Part shown: positions 1 to 9,834 of the stretch, in pieces | How the letters are laid out: the number at the start of each line of letters is the position of its first letter | How positions within the stretch are numbered: position 1 is the stretch's first letter | Assembly: GCF_000620645.1 (NCBI RefSeq) | Contig: NZ_JIAV01000015.1 | Span: forward strand, 372,001-436,000 | Direction: 5' to 3' | Origin: Nocardioides sp. URHA0032 | GTDB lineage: Bacteria > Actinomycetota > Actinomycetes > Propionibacteriales > Nocardioidaceae | Length of the DNA: 64,000 nt | Notes under the pieces: generated by a model | Told to the model about the DNA's origin: nothing | The model's database searches: none | Seen by the model: only the letters and a program-made list of their open reading frames with translations | Program-made: the position numbers and the translations under genes

Positions 1-2124
1 CCCCTGTCCCTGGCCGGGGACGGACCAGTCGCAGACGCCGTGCGGGAAGGTCGCCTCCAGCGTCGCCCACTCCGCGTCGCTGAACGGGACGAGCATGAAG
101 GAGAAGTCGTCGCGGACGAGCGGCTTCAGCCGGCAGGCGACGTTGTCGTTCGCGACGGGTCCGCCGGCCTCCTGGCGCGGGGTCGAGAGCCGGGTCTGGA
201 GGACCTGGAGCTCCGAGACGTCGCAGGCGTCGGCCGCCTGGGCGACCACGCAGCGGTCGGTGACGTCGGCCGGACGGTCGGCGGCGACCTTGTCCGCGAG
301 CGGCTCGCGGGAGCCGTCCGCCTCGACCGCGGCCAGCCAGCGGTCCATCGCGACCAGCGCCTCGTTCGCCCAACTGACGTCCCCGATCAGCGGCGTCGGG
401 CCGAACCACATCACCCGGTTGTCGGTGTTGCCCTGGTCGGCCATCAGCCGCTCCTGGGTCCAGAACGCGTGCGCGTAGTCGTGCGCGACGCCGGGGTCGG
501 GACCGCCGTGGTTGATCATCGCCACCTCGTCGAGGTGGTTGGCCTCGTTGATCAGCCCGGTGCGGTAGGCGTTCGCGATGGCCCCGGGGTCGCCGGTGAT
601 CCGCGTCGGCGTCGGCACCGCGTCGACGTCGAGGCCGCCGAGCTTGGCGTTCAGGTCCACGAACTGCGCGGCCGTGATCGTGCCCGCCTTCAGCGCGGAC
701 AGGCCGTAGAGGACGCCGTCGTTCGAGAACGGGATGCCCCCGAAGCCGTGCCCGGCCGCCTTCTCCTGCGGCGTCCACACCGACTCCGGGCGCCGGCCGA
801 GCTGGTTGACGAGCAGGTCGAGGACCGAGCAGCGGACGCCGCCGGGGTTGGTCTCGGAGTCGTAGCGGGTCGACGGGTCGCCGGCGACCGGGTCGACGGT
901 GCCGGAGCACGCGTTCTCGGGGTTCAGGGCCGCCTTGAACAGGCCCTCGTCGGCGACGACCGCGTTCAGGTGCGAGGCGTGGCCCTCGACCTGGGCCATC
1001 TGCGGCTCGGTCCACACGACGCCCGGCGCCCAGCGCGACGGGTCCTCGAAGTAGAGCCGCAGCAGGTGGTAGTCCGCGAACTGCGCACCCGCGGTGAAGG
1101 TGTCCGGGTAGGAGCAGCTGGTGATCAGGCCCTGGTAGATGCCCGGGTAGGCGTTCGCCACGGTGTGCTGGGCGATCGAGCCGCCCGAGCAGCCGGTGCC
1201 GATCGTGTACCGCAGCGCGCCGTACCGCTCCACGAGCCGCTCCTTGGCCATCAGCACCGACTCGGCGTTCATCGCGACCGAGCAGTTGTGGCCGGTGTTG
1301 TCGAGCGCGGTCGACAGCACGGCGAAGCCCAGGCCGATCGCGGTCACGTAGCTCGGCGTGACGCCCGGCGCCCCCTCGAGGGTGCCGGAGTAGTCGGCGG
1401 TCGGTGGCGAGCCCGGGGCGTACGACGCGCCGCAGCCGCCGCCGTGGGTCACCAGCAGCTTGTGGTTCCACTGGTCCTGGGGCGCCCACGCCCGCCAGGG
1501 CGAGCCGGGACGGAACAGGGTGAGGATCGTGTACCGGTCGCGGTCCTGGAACCCCTGCTCGCGGCGTACGACGAACGGCACCTCGACGCCCTCGTCGGTG
1601 GTCGTGGTCGCGACGTCGGAGGGCGGGTTCTCCGGGTCGTAGGGCTGCAGGTCGGTGGTGAGCGGGTCGGTCGACCGGTAGAGGTAGTCGTAGGTCGCCG
1701 GCTGGTCGCACAGGTCGTCGACCGCGCCCTCCTGGCAGCGGTAGTGCTGCGTCTGCGGGCCCGAGAACACCGGGCCGCCGTTCGGGTGGTTCACGACCGC
1801 GATCCGGCCGGCGCGGGCACCCGGCGCGCTCGCGCGCAGCACGGTGCGGCCGACGTCGAGGCCGGTGACCAGCCCCTCGAACCGGCCGTCCTCGCGGACC
1901 GCGAAGCGCTTCGTCACATCAGTGCCGCCGGCCATCACCCGGACGTCGCCGGGTTCGACGTGCTGCGGGACCTGCACGGCGACGAGCACGTCGCCGCCCG
2001 ACACGAGGTCGGCGCGGTTCGACAGGACCTGCACGACCAGGCGTGGGTGCGCCGCGGCCTCGGTGGGCGGGGCGACCACGAAGGGCACGACGAGGGCGAT
2101 CAGCAGGAGCAGGCGCAGGCGCAT
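1..2124 (-). CDS. Secreted DUF6351 family protein (partial, C-terminus off the left edge)
   Basis: Reads from an ATG at 2124 leftward for 708 codons without a stop. Residues 1-25 are a Sec signal peptide (MRLRLLLLIALVVPFVV, then a PTEAAA cleavage region). The mature start, QVLSNRADLVSGGDVLV, is the hallmark of the DUF6351 family. A nucleophile-elbow-like GTGCSGGSIAQ lies near position 1200, which suggests an alpha/beta-hydrolase or tannase-like fold. The last visible residues (FPHGVCDWSVPGQ) match the family's C-terminal signature, so I infer that only about 15-30 residues are missing. Activity is unknown; an extracellular esterase is the reasonable guess. The long plus-strand frame opposite it is a high-GC shadow. 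Confidence 0.82.
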   Translation of the reverse strand, partial: MRLRLLLLIALVVPFVVAPPTEAAAHPRLVVQVLSNRADLVSGGDVLVAVQVPQHVEPGDVRVMAGGTDVTKRFAVREDGRFEGLVTGLDVGRTVLRASAPGARAGRIAVVNHPNGGPVFSGPQTQHYRCQEGAVDDLCDQPATYDYLYRSTDPLTTDLQPYDPENPPSDVATTTTDEGVEVPFVVRREQGFQDRDRYTILTLFRPGSPWRAWAPQDQWNHKLLVTHGGGCGASYAPGSPPTADYSGTLEGAPGVTPSYVTAIGLGFAVLSTALDNTGHNCSVAMNAESVLMAKERLVERYGALRYTIGTGCSGGSIAQHTVANAYPGIYQGLITSCSYPDTFTAGAQFADYHLLRLYFEDPSRWAPGVVWTEPQMAQVEGHASHLNAVVADEGLFKAALNPENACSGTVDPVAGDPSTRYDSETNPGGVRCSVLDLLVNQLGRRPESVWTPQEKAAGHGFGGIPFSNDGVLYGLSALKAGTITAAQFVDLNAKLGGLDVDAVPTPTRITGDPGAIANAYRTGLINEANHLDEVAMINHGGPDPGVAHDYAHAFWTQERLMADQGNTDNRVMWFGPTPLIGDVSWANEALVAMDRWLAAVEADGSREPLADKVAADRPADVTDRCVVAQAADACDVSELQVLQTRLSTPRQEAGGPVANDNVACRLKPLVRDDFSFMLVPFSDAEWATLEATFPHGVCDWSVPGQGQG

Positions 2125-2163
2125 GTGACGTCAACGAACGGCGTCACCGCATGTAACGCGGGG

Positions 2164-3231
2164 TCACGCGGGGTCGTCCAGCGCGAGCAGCTCACGCACC
2201 CGCGGCACCACCTGGGTGCCGTAGAGCCGGATCGACTCGAGCCGCTCCTCGTGGGGCAGCGTGCCGACGGCGTACTTGAGCTGGAACCTCGACAGCCCGA
2301 GCGTCCGCATCGCCCACGCGATCTTCGTCGCGACGGTCTCCGGTGCGCCGACGAACAGCGCGCCCGTGGGGCCGGCGCTCTGCTCGAACTGGAGGCGGGA
2401 GTACGGACCCCAGCCGCGCTCCCGCCCGATCTTCGTGAACGCCGCCGCCTGGTGCGGGTACAGCTGCTCGCGCGCGAGCTCGTCGGTGGCCGCCACGTGG
2501 CCCGGGCTGTGCATCGAGATCGGCCGGGTGCCGTGGCCGTAGTGCTCGAGCGCCCGGTGGTAGAGCTCGACCAGCGGCACGAACTGCTCGGGCGAGCCGC
2601 CGATGACGGCCACCACCAGCGGGAGGCCGTACGACGCGGCGCGGGCCACGGACTCCGGCGTACCCCCGACGCCCACCCACGCGGCCAGCCCCTGCTCGGT
2701 GCGGGGGTAGACCCGGACCTCCTCCAGCGGGGGCCGGACCGAGCCCTCCCACGAGACCGGCTCCTCGGTGAGCAGCCGCGCGAACAGGTCGAGCTTCTCG
2801 GAGAAGAGCCGCTCGTAGTCGTCGAGGGAGAGGCCGAAGAGCGGGAACGACTCGGTGAAGGAGCCGCGACCCAGGGTGACCTCGGCGCGACCGCGCGAGA
2901 CGGCGTCCAGCGTGGCGAACCGCTCGAACACCCGGATCGGGTCGTCGGAGCTGAGCACGGTGACCGACGTGCCGAGCCGGATCCGGCGGGTGCGCCCGGC
3001 GATGGCGGCCAGCACGACGTCCGGGGCGCTGACCGCGAAGTCCGGCCGGTGGTGCTCGCCGACCCCGAAGAAGTCCAGGCCGACCGCGTCCGCCAGCTCG
3101 GCCTCGGCCACCACCTGGCGGACCGCCTCGGCCTGGCTCAGCGGCTCGCCGTCCGGGCCGAGTGCGACGTCGCCGAAGGTGTCGAGCCCGAAGGTCGGGT
3201 CGTGGGGCGTGCCGAGCAGTGAGAGGTCCAT
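2164..3231 (-). CDS. LLM-class flavin-dependent oxidoreductase (luciferase-like)
   Basis: A 355-residue TIM-barrel protein of the bacterial luciferase-like monooxygenase superfamily, expected to use reduced F420 or FMN; substrate unknown. Family features seen: FFGVGEHHRPDF near residues 57-68, RIRLGTSVTVLSSDDPIRVFE near 90-110, and GRAEVTLGRGSF near 124-135. It resembles the 2I7G-type LLM subgroup. The ATG at 3231 (MDLSLLGTPHD) is chosen because homology starts there; the frame extends further upstream without conserved sequence and would run into the divergent nuclease gene. Only 17 bp separate the two divergent starts, so their promoters must overlap the opposite coding regions. Confidence 0.85.
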   Translation of the reverse strand: MDLSLLGTPHDPTFGLDTFGDVALGPDGEPLSQAEAVRQVVAEAELADAVGLDFFGVGEHHRPDFAVSAPDVVLAAIAGRTRRIRLGTSVTVLSSDDPIRVFERFATLDAVSRGRAEVTLGRGSFTESFPLFGLSLDDYERLFSEKLDLFARLLTEEPVSWEGSVRPPLEEVRVYPRTEQGLAAWVGVGGTPESVARAASYGLPLVVAVIGGSPEQFVPLVELYHRALEHYGHGTRPISMHSPGHVAATDELAREQLYPHQAAAFTKIGRERGWGPYSRLQFEQSAGPTGALFVGAPETVATKIAWAMRTLGLSRFQLKYAVGTLPHEERLESIRLYGTQVVPRVRELLALDDPA

Positions 3232-3248
3232 TGCGTCATCATCGGACA

Positions 3249-3905
3249 ATGACTCGGCGTGTGCTGCTCCTGGCCCTGCTCCTGACGCTCCTCGTCGGGG
3301 CGGTGCCGGGTGCGGCCAGCGCGGAGGCGATGCGCCTCCGGGCCGCCGTGCGCGCGCTCCCCGTGGCCGCCGAGACACCCGACGGCTACGACCGCGACCT
3401 CTTCCGGCACTGGGTCGATGCCGACCACGACTGCCAGGACACGCGCGAGGAGGTGCTGGTCGCGGAGTCGCGGGTGCCGGTCGACGGCTGCACGGTCAGC
3501 ACCGGCGAGTGGTTCTCCTGGTACGACCGCGAGACGTGGACGCAGTCCTCGGACGTCGACATCGACCACCTGGTGCCGCTCAAGGAGGCCTGGGACTCCG
3601 GCGCGCGCGGCTGGGACGCCGAGACCCGCGAGCGGTACGCCAACGACCTCGGCGACGCCCGCGCGCTGGTCGCGGTCACCGACAACGTGAACCAGTCCAA
3701 GGGTGACCGGGACGCCGCCGAGTGGCTGCCCGAGTTCAGCGTGTGCCGGTACGTGCGGGACTGGACGGCCATCAAGCTGCGCTGGGGGCTGGCCGTCGAT
3801 CCCGCCGAGAAGACCGCGCTCCGTCACCGGGCCCGGCACTGCCGCAACCGGGTGGTCGACTTCGCACCCGCGGGCGCCGGGCGCGGGGTAGGAATGGGGA
3901 CATGA
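3249..3905 (+). CDS. Exported HNH family endonuclease (DUF1524/GmrSD C-terminal type)
   Basis: A 218-residue protein with a Sec signal peptide (TRRVLLLALLLTLLVGAVPGAASA) and one HNH/DUF1524 domain. The catalytic motif DVDIDHLVPLKEAWDSGA lies near residues 98-115, followed by the N/K part ALVAVTDNVNQSKGDRDAAEW. Conserved cysteines (DHDC, DGC, SVC, RHC) suggest disulfides, fitting an extracytoplasmic nuclease. Homologues are common secreted nucleases in actinobacteria and probably act in nutrient scavenging. Its TGA overlaps the ATG of the histidine kinase (ATGA), so the two are translationally coupled, an unexpected pairing. The start at 3249 is chosen because the signal peptide begins there. 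Confidence 0.85.
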   Translation: MTRRVLLLALLLTLLVGAVPGAASAEAMRLRAAVRALPVAAETPDGYDRDLFRHWVDADHDCQDTREEVLVAESRVPVDGCTVSTGEWFSWYDRETWTQSSDVDIDHLVPLKEAWDSGARGWDAETRERYANDLGDARALVAVTDNVNQSKGDRDAAEWLPEFSVCRYVRDWTAIKLRWGLAVDPAEKTALRHRARHCRNRVVDFAPAGAGRGVGMGT

Positions 3906-6900
3906 CCTCGGACGGGAGCGACGCGAGCCGGTACTTCGCGCTGATCCCCGACGGGCTCTGGGTCTTCGACGACCAGGGCGTCACCACCTGGGCGAACGAC
4001 CGGATGGCCGAACTGCTGGGCCGGCACCCCGACGAGATGGTCGGGCTCTCGGTGTTCGACACGCTCGACGAGCAGGGCCGCAAGGACTTCGCCGGCAGCC
4101 TGGCGGAGATGGTGCGCACCGGACAGCCGCGCGACAACGTCGACTCGTACTTCGTGCGCCCGGACGGTACGGCGGTCTGGGGACTCGTCAGCTTCCGCCC
4201 GGTGCTCGACGACCAGGGCCGGCGCACCGCCTGGCTGCACCGCGTCACGCCGTACACCGAGCGCAAGGAGCTGCTCGACGCGCTCGAGTCGCGCGAGCAC
4301 CAGCTCGCCATCGCGCAGCGCATCGCCCACATCGGCAGCTGGTCGTGGGACGTCGAGCCGGACCGGGTCACCGCGTCCGAGGAGACGTTCCGGATCTTCG
4401 GCGTGGAGCCCGGCGCGCTGGACACGTTCGCCGACTACGTCGCCCTCATCCATCCCGACGACCGTGAGCTGACCGAGAAGTCCGCCGCGGCGGGCGACGG
4501 CGAGGAGTACTCCTTCGACCACCGGGTGATGCGGCCGGACGGTCAGGTGCGCTGGATCCGCGAGCGCGGCATCGTGGAGCGGGACGACGACGGCGAGCGG
4601 GTGCGGGTGAGCGGCACCTCGCAGGACATCACCGAGCTGCGCGCCGCCGACGAGCAGGCCGCGGAGGCCACCCGGCGGCTGGTGCTCGTCCAGCAGATGG
4701 CGATCGCGGCCAACCGGGCCGACACCCTGCGGGAGGCGCTGGCGGTCGCGGCTGCCGGGGTTCCCGAGCACACGACGTGGGCGGGTGTGTGCGCCTACTT
4801 GTACGACGCGCCCGGCGAGCCGGAGCTCCTGGACATCCGCGGCGAGCTCCCGGTCCAGTGCGACCCCGTGCTCGCCGAGCGGGCCCGGCTGAGCGGCGAG
4901 ATCACGATCGGCACGCCGTCGGCCATGGCGGACTCCCACAGCCTGGTCGCGCTGCCGGTGAGCATCGGCTCCGAGGTGATCTGCGTGATCGAGCTGATCG
5001 CCGACGAGATCCCGCCGGACGAGGACTCCTATCAGCTGATGCGGCAGATCGCCGGGCAGCTGGGCGTGGTCGCCGAGCGCGAGCGGAGCGCCGCCCAGCT
5101 CGCCGAGGCGCGCGACGACGCGATGGAGGCGTCCCGGCTGAAGTCGGAGTTCGTCGCGACCATGTCGCACGAGATCCGCACGCCGATGAACGGCGTCATC
5201 GGCCTCACCGACCTGCTGATGCGCACCACCCTCGACGAGCACCAGCGCAAGCTGACCGAGAACCTCCAGGGTGCGGGGCTGACCCTGCTCGGCATCATCA
5301 ACGACATCCTCGACCTCTCCAAGATCGAGGCCGGGAAGCTCGAGCTCGAGGAGGTCGACTTCGACGTGCGGCAGGTCTTCGACCAGGCCGCGTCCGTGCT
5401 CGGCGGGCCGGCGCACGAGAAGGGACTCGAGCTGGTCGTGGCGTGCTCACCCGACGTACCGCGGCAGGTGCGGGGCGACGCCGTCCGGTTCGGTCAGATC
5501 GTCACGAACCTCGGGTCGAACGCCGTGAAGTTCACCGACCGCGGCGAGGTGCTGATCCAGGCACGGGTCGAGGCCCACAGCAGCACCGACGTCGTCCTGC
5601 GGGTCGACGTCACCGACACCGGCGTGGGCATCACCCCCGACCAGCGGGGGCGGCTGTTCGAGGCGTTCACCCAGGCCGACCCGTCGACGACCAGGCGGCA
5701 CGGGGGGACCGGGCTCGGGCTCGCGATCTCGCGGCAGCTGGTCGAAGCGCTCGGCGGCGAGATCTCCGTGACCAGCGAGCTCGGCCGGGGCAGCACGTTC
5801 TCGTTCACCGCACGGCTCGGCGCCGCCGCGGGGACCGCGGCCGCGCCGCCCGCAGGCGACCGGGAGCTCCAGGGCCGGCGGGTGCTGGTCGTCGACGACA
5901 ACAGCACCAACCGGCTGATCCTGACCGAGCAGCTGGACGCGTGGCAGATGCGCTCGGTGGCCGTGGCGTCCGCCGCCGAGGCGCTCGCCACGCTGCGCGA
6001 GGCGGCCCGGTCGGGGCAGCCGTTCGAGGTCGCGGTCCTGGACCTGGTGATGCCGGACACCGACGGGCTCGAGCTGGCCGCGCGGATCCGGGCCGAGCCC
6101 TCGCTCGCCGCGCTCCGGCTGCTGCTGCTGACCTCCGACCAGTCGGTGACCCGCAAGGAGGTCGAGGACGCCGGCATCCGGACGTCGCTGAACAAGCCGG
6201 TGCGGCACACCGAGCTGCGGGCGACCCTGCTGACGCTCCTCGGCGGCGCCGCCAGCGCGCCCGCGCCGCGGGAGAAGACGACACCGGGGCTGGGCATCCG
6301 GGTCCTCGTCGTCGAGGACAACCGCGTGAACCAGCTGGTCGCGACCGGCATCCTGGAGAACCTCGGCTGCACCGTGGACCTCGCCGACGACGGCGTCGCG
6401 GCGGTGGAGCTGCTGACGAGGCCGCACGAGTACGCCGTGGTGCTGATGGACTGCCGGATGCCCCGGCTCGACGGCTTCGACGCGACCCGGCGGGTCCGCG
6501 AGAGCGAGCAGGCCGGCCGGCGAGTGCCGATCATCGCGATGACGGCGTCCGTGCTCGAGGGCGAGCGGGAGCGCTGCCTGGCGGCGGGGATGGACGACTA
6601 CCTCACGAAGCCGGTGGACGCCGCCGAGCTCGAGCGCGCCCTGCGCGCGTGGGTCCGGGCGCCCGCGCCGGCAGCGGATGCCCTCCCCCAGGTCGAGCCG
6701 CTGCCCGCGCCGCGCACCACCACCGAGCGCGGGGTCCTCGACCCGGACCGGATCACGATGCTCGACGAGCTGCGCAAGGACGGCGTCAGCTTCTTCGAGC
6801 GCACCGCGGCGTCGTTCATGGGCCGGGTCGGCAGCCAGCTGGTGGCGATCCGGGAGGCGGTCGACCGGGACAGCCCGACCTCGCTGCTGACCTCCGCGCA

Positions 6901-7081
6901 CCAGCTCAAGGGCAGCGCGCTGAACCTCGGGCTCCCCCGGGTCGCGGCGGCCGCCCAGAAGCTCGAGTCGCTCGGCATCGCCGGCACCACCGAGGGCTCC
7001 CGGCAGCTGCTGCGCGACCTGACCGCCGAGGTCGAGATCGCGGTCGCCGCCCTCCAGCGGGCGACGACCGGACGCCCTTGA
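3902..7081 (+). CDS. Hybrid sensor histidine kinase (PAS-PAS-GAF-HisKA-HATPase-REC-REC-HPt)
   Basis: A 1059-residue phosphorelay protein without membrane segments, so a cytosolic sensor. Order: PAS at about 10-120, PAS/PAC at about 130-255 ([13 protein letters not shown]), a weak GAF-like region at about 265-400, HisKA with phospho-accepting H423 ([11 protein letters not shown]), HATPase at about 530-650 ([12 protein letters not shown]), receiver 1 with D714 ([10 protein letters not shown]), receiver 2 with D850 ([10 protein letters not shown]), and an HPt domain with H1000 ([11 protein letters not shown]). All phosphotransfer residues are present, so a complete His-Asp-His relay is possible. 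No separate DNA-binding regulator follows. The start overlaps the nuclease stop, and its stop overlaps the TTG of the next gene. Confidence 0.92.
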   Translation: MTSDGSDASRYFALIPDGLWVFDDQGVTTWANDRMAELLGRHPDEMVGLSVFDTLDEQGRKDFAGSLAEMVRTGQPRDNVDSYFVRPDGTAVWGLVSFRPVLDDQGRRTAWLHRVTPYTERKELLDALESREHQLAIAQRIAHIGSWSWDVEPDRVTASEETFRIFGVEPGALDTFADYVALIHPDDRELTEKSAAAGDGEEYSFDHRVMRPDGQVRWIRERGIVERDDDGERVRVSGTSQDITELRAADEQAAEATRRLVLVQQMAIAANRADTLREALAVAAAGVPEHTTWAGVCAYLYDAPGEPELLDIRGELPVQCDPVLAERARLSGEITIGTPSAMADSHSLVALPVSIGSEVICVIELIADEIPPDEDSYQLMRQIAGQLGVVAERERSAAQLAEARDDAMEASRLKSEFVATMSHEIRTPMNGVIGLTDLLMRTTLDEHQRKLTENLQGAGLTLLGIINDILDLSKIEAGKLELEEVDFDVRQVFDQAASVLGGPAHEKGLELVVACSPDVPRQVRGDAVRFGQIVTNLGSNAVKFTDRGEVLIQARVEAHSSTDVVLRVDVTDTGVGITPDQRGRLFEAFTQADPSTTRRHGGTGLGLAISRQLVEALGGEISVTSELGRGSTFSFTARLGAAAGTAAAPPAGDRELQGRRVLVVDDNSTNRLILTEQLDAWQMRSVAVASAAEALATLREAARSGQPFEVAVLDLVMPDTDGLELAARIRAEPSLAALRLLLLTSDQSVTRKEVEDAGIRTSLNKPVRHTELRATLLTLLGGAASAPAPREKTTPGLGIRVLVVEDNRVNQLVATGILENLGCTVDLADDGVAAVELLTRPHEYAVVLMDCRMPRLDGFDATRRVRESEQAGRRVPIIAMTASVLEGERERCLAAGMDDYLTKPVDAAELERALRAWVRAPAPAADALPQVEPLPAPRTTTERGVLDPDRITMLDELRKDGVSFFERTAASFMGRVGSQLVAIREAVDRDSPTSLLTSAHQLKGSALNLGLPRVAAAAQKLESLGIAGTTEGSRQLLRDLTAEVEIAVAALQRATTGRP

Positions 7082-8289
7082 GGTTCGAGCGCGCCGGCCG
7101 GCGCCGGCCGGTCGACCTGGTCGTGCCCGGCTCGACGCTGGCCGAGGTGGTGGCGCCGTACGCCGCGGCCACCGGCCCGTCGTCGGTGTCGCTCGCCTCC
7201 GGTCCGGACCGGCTGGTGGCGCGGTACGACGGCGCCGCGGCCTGGCTCGAGGTGACCAGCGGTGGGCGCACCAGCCGGCACCGGTCCCGGCGGCACGCGC
7301 GCGCGGAGGGTGCCCGCGAGGTCGGGCTGGCGCTCACCGGGACCCACGCGACGGTGCTCACCCGCGGTCCCGGCCCGTGGCTCGCGCGCGGGCGGGTGGA
7401 CCTGCGCGACCGGATCGACACCCGCTCCGAGGAGTGGCTGGCCGGCCTGACCTCCGACGCACCCGTGGCCGGCCGGTTCGGGCAGTTGGGGCTGCGGGAC
7501 GTCCGGCTGGTCTCCGGTGTACCGGACCGCGTGGTGCTCTCCGCGACCAGCGCCGGCCCGGGGTTCTTCGACACCGCGCACACGTCGCTGTGGGAGCTGG
7601 AGCCCCGCAGCCTCGGGCTCACCCATCTCTCCGACGTCTTCTTCCGGCGGCCGGACCGGCCCGGGGTCTACGGCGACCACGCGACGCACGTGCTGCGCGA
7701 CGGCGACGGCTGGCTGGTCGCGACCAGCACGTGGGGCGACTTCGACCGGCGGACGCCGGCCGTGGCGGTCACGCTCGCCCGGACCACCGCCGACCTGCTG
7801 TCCGGGGTGCACCTGCTCGACACGACCCCGCTCCCGCTGCCGGTCGACGGGCTCCGGTCGGTGGGCGTCTGGGACCCGCACCTCGTGCACACCGGGGACG
7901 AGTGGCTCGTGGGCTTCGTGAGCGCGACCAGGTTCTTCCGGTTCCACCCCGCGGTCGCGGCGGGGCCGGCTCTCGACGCCCTGGCGCTGCGCGGTGCCGC
8001 GACCGACCTGACCCAGACCGAGGGCACCACGCTCACCCGGCTGGACGGGGAGTGGCGGGTGCTGGCCAGCGACGGCAGGGCGAAGCAGTACCCCGTGTTC
8101 GACCTCGCGATGGCGCGCACGGGCAGCCTGGACGCGCCGTACCCCTCGAACATCCCGTGGCCGACGCTGGTCCCGGACGGCGACGGCTGGCTGCTCGTGG
8201 GCTTCAACGGCCGCCGGTCCGGCGGGCCCCTCCCGGGGTACGGCACGCACGGGGACGCCGTCTTCGCGAGGTCGGTGGCCGGGGGTTAA
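7078..8289 (+). CDS. Beta-propeller protein, possibly glycoside hydrolase family 43-like
   Basis: A 403-residue protein of unknown function. Repeating blade-like units are visible: [56 protein letters not shown] and [18 protein letters not shown]. These resemble the five-bladed propeller of GH43/GH68-type enzymes, but I cannot identify the acidic catalytic triad with confidence. No signal peptide is seen. The start is taken as TTG at 7078, whose TTGA overlaps the kinase stop; GTG codons further in are alternatives. Overlap with the upstream gene indicates an operon with the nuclease and the kinase. Confidence 0.6.
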   Translation: MRFERAGRRRPVDLVVPGSTLAEVVAPYAAATGPSSVSLASGPDRLVARYDGAAAWLEVTSGGRTSRHRSRRHARAEGAREVGLALTGTHATVLTRGPGPWLARGRVDLRDRIDTRSEEWLAGLTSDAPVAGRFGQLGLRDVRLVSGVPDRVVLSATSAGPGFFDTAHTSLWELEPRSLGLTHLSDVFFRRPDRPGVYGDHATHVLRDGDGWLVATSTWGDFDRRTPAVAVTLARTTADLLSGVHLLDTTPLPLPVDGLRSVGVWDPHLVHTGDEWLVGFVSATRFFRFHPAVAAGPALDALALRGAATDLTQTEGTTLTRLDGEWRVLASDGRAKQYPVFDLAMARTGSLDAPYPSNIPWPTLVPDGDGWLLVGFNGRRSGGPLPGYGTHGDAVFARSVAGG

Positions 8290-8375
8290 CGTGTGAGTCA
8301 GGACACGGCGCCACCCCTGCCGTGCCCCACCTCGCCACACCATCCCGTGGCCGACCACAGAAAGCAGGGCCATCC

Positions 8376-9464
8376 ATGTCTGCGTCCCCCTCCGTCGACG
8401 TGTTCGACCTCGGCTCCGAGCACGAGCAGGTCGTCTTCGCGAACGATCCCGCCAGCGGGCTGCGGGCCGTGATCGCGATCCACTCGACCGCCCTCGGTCC
8501 CGCCCTCGGCGGCACCCGCTTCCACCCCTACGCCTCCACCGCGGACGCGGTGACGGACGTGCTGAACCTCTCGCGCGGGATGTCCTACAAGGCCGCCCTC
8601 GCCGGGCTCGACCTCGGCGGCGGCAAGGCCGTGATCATCGGGGACCCGAGGACGGCGAAGTCGGAGCCGCTGCTGCGGTCCTACGGCCGGCACGTGCAGT
8701 CGCTCGGCGGTCGCTACTACACCGCGTGCGACGTGGGCACGTTCTCGGCGGACATGGACGTGATCGCGCGCGAGTGCTCGTTCGTCACCGGCCGCACCGT
8801 CGCGCACGGCGGTGCGGGCGACAGCTCGGTCCTGACGGCGTACGGCGTCTTCCAGGGCATGCGCGCGAGCGCGGCCGCCGCCTGGGGCGGACCCTCGCTG
8901 GAGGGCCGGACCGTCGGCGTCGCCGGCGTCGGCAAGGTCGGCCACCACCTGGTCCGCCACCTCGTCGAGGAGGGCGCCGCGGTGATCGTGACCGACGTCG
9001 ACCCGTCCGCGGTCGAGCGGGTGCGCGAGGAGTTCCCGTCGGTCCAGGTCGTGCCGACCACGACCGCGCTGGTGGCCTCGCAGCTCGACGTCTACGCCCC
9101 GTGCGCGCTCGGTGGCGCGATCACCGACGAGGTCGTCGAGACCCTGAGCGCGAAGATCATCTGCGGCGCGGCGAACAACCAGCTCGCCCACGCCGGCATC
9201 GAGAAGATGCTCGAGGAGCGCGGCATCCTCTACGCGCCCGACTACTGCGTGAACGCCGGTGGCCTCATCCAGGTCGCCGACGAGCTCGAGGGCTTCTCGT
9301 TCGAGCGGGCGCAGCAGCGCGCCACCGGGATCTACGACACCACCCGGATGGTCTTCGAGCTGGCTGCCTCGGACGGCGTACCGCCCGCCATCGCCGCGGA
9401 CCGACTGGCCGAGCGTCGGATGCGCGAGGTCAGCCAGCTGCGCGGCATGTGGCTGACCCGCTGA
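8376..9464 (+). CDS. vdh: Valine/leucine dehydrogenase (Glu/Leu/Phe/Val dehydrogenase family)
   Basis: A 362-residue NAD-dependent amino acid dehydrogenase that deaminates branched-chain amino acids to 2-keto acids, feeding branched fatty acids or catabolism. The substrate-binding and catalytic region is intact: [20 protein letters not shown] (Lys in SYKAA and in GGGKA) near residues 67-86. The NAD domain carries [13 protein letters not shown] near 185. Length matches Streptomyces Vdh and Bacillus Bcd/Ldh; leucine versus valine preference cannot be read from sequence. The ATG at 8376 has a ribosome site AAAGCAGG 8 nt upstream. The gene stands alone and ends 8 nt before a strong hairpin terminator. 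Confidence 0.9.
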   Translation: MSASPSVDVFDLGSEHEQVVFANDPASGLRAVIAIHSTALGPALGGTRFHPYASTADAVTDVLNLSRGMSYKAALAGLDLGGGKAVIIGDPRTAKSEPLLRSYGRHVQSLGGRYYTACDVGTFSADMDVIARECSFVTGRTVAHGGAGDSSVLTAYGVFQGMRASAAAAWGGPSLEGRTVGVAGVGKVGHHLVRHLVEEGAAVIVTDVDPSAVERVREEFPSVQVVPTTTALVASQLDVYAPCALGGAITDEVVETLSAKIICGAANNQLAHAGIEKMLEERGILYAPDYCVNAGGLIQVADELEGFSFERAQQRATGIYDTTRMVFELAASDGVPPAIAADRLAERRMREVSQLRGMWLTR

Positions 9465-9472
9465 CGCCACGC

Positions 9473-9506
9473 GTCGGGTTCCTCCGGTCAGCCGGAGGAA
9501 CCCGAC
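9473..9506. terminator. Perfect 15-bp hairpin, bidirectional terminator
   Basis: GTCGGGTTCCTCCGG, loop TCAG, then CCGGAGGAACCCGAC: a perfect 15-bp stem between the stop of vdh (plus) and the stop of the DUF3073 gene (minus). There is no U-tract on either side, as is usual for actinobacterial terminators. It can serve both converging genes. Confidence 0.85.
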
Positions 9507-9528
9507 GACACGCCGGGTGTGACTGAGA

Positions 9529-9714
9529 TCAGTCGCGCGAGTCGGAGTAGTCCGACCACTTCTCGAGCACTTCCGGCTCGAGCTGGTCGGTGTCGTCGTT
9601 CGGGCTCTGCCCGTGCAGCTCGTTGGCCAGCGCCCCGAAGTCCGTCTCGTGAGTGCGGTACTTCAGGTCGCGTGCGACCTTCGTCTGCTTCGCTTTTGCT
9701 CGGCCGCGCCCCAT
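9529..9714 (-). CDS. DUF3073 domain-containing small protein
   Basis: A 61-residue basic-then-acidic protein beginning MGRGRAKAKQTKVARDLKY and ending in an acidic tail. This is the DUF3073 family, conserved in actinobacteria and typically next to purM; as I recall, M. tuberculosis Rv0810c sits beside purM and purF likewise. Function unknown. The ATG at 9714 is chosen because homologues begin MGRGR and GAGGGGG lies 8 nt upstream. It is downstream of purF-purM on the same strand after a 120-bp gap. Confidence 0.85.
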   Translation of the reverse strand: MGRGRAKAKQTKVARDLKYRTHETDFGALANELHGQSPNDDTDQLEPEVLEKWSDYSDSRD

Positions 9715-9834
9715 AGGGTCAGCCCCCTCGCACACTCGGCCGGGGCTCGATGGCGCCCGGACTGTCTCATAGAGTTCTCGTGGCCCCAACGCTACCTGTT
9801 GGGTGGGTGTTCCCGCACATCGGATCGCGGAAGA

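Noticed and set aside
40..3222. A 1060-codon plus-strand open frame over the DUF6351 and oxidoreductase genes
   Set aside because: Its translation is Arg/Val/Gly-rich without any domain, while the opposite strand encodes two clear proteins with signal peptide and family motifs. It is a GC-rich antisense shadow.
9785..9803. Hairpin CCCAAC-GCTACCT-GTTGGG after purM
   Set aside because: The stem is only 6 bp with no U-tract; too weak to call a terminator.
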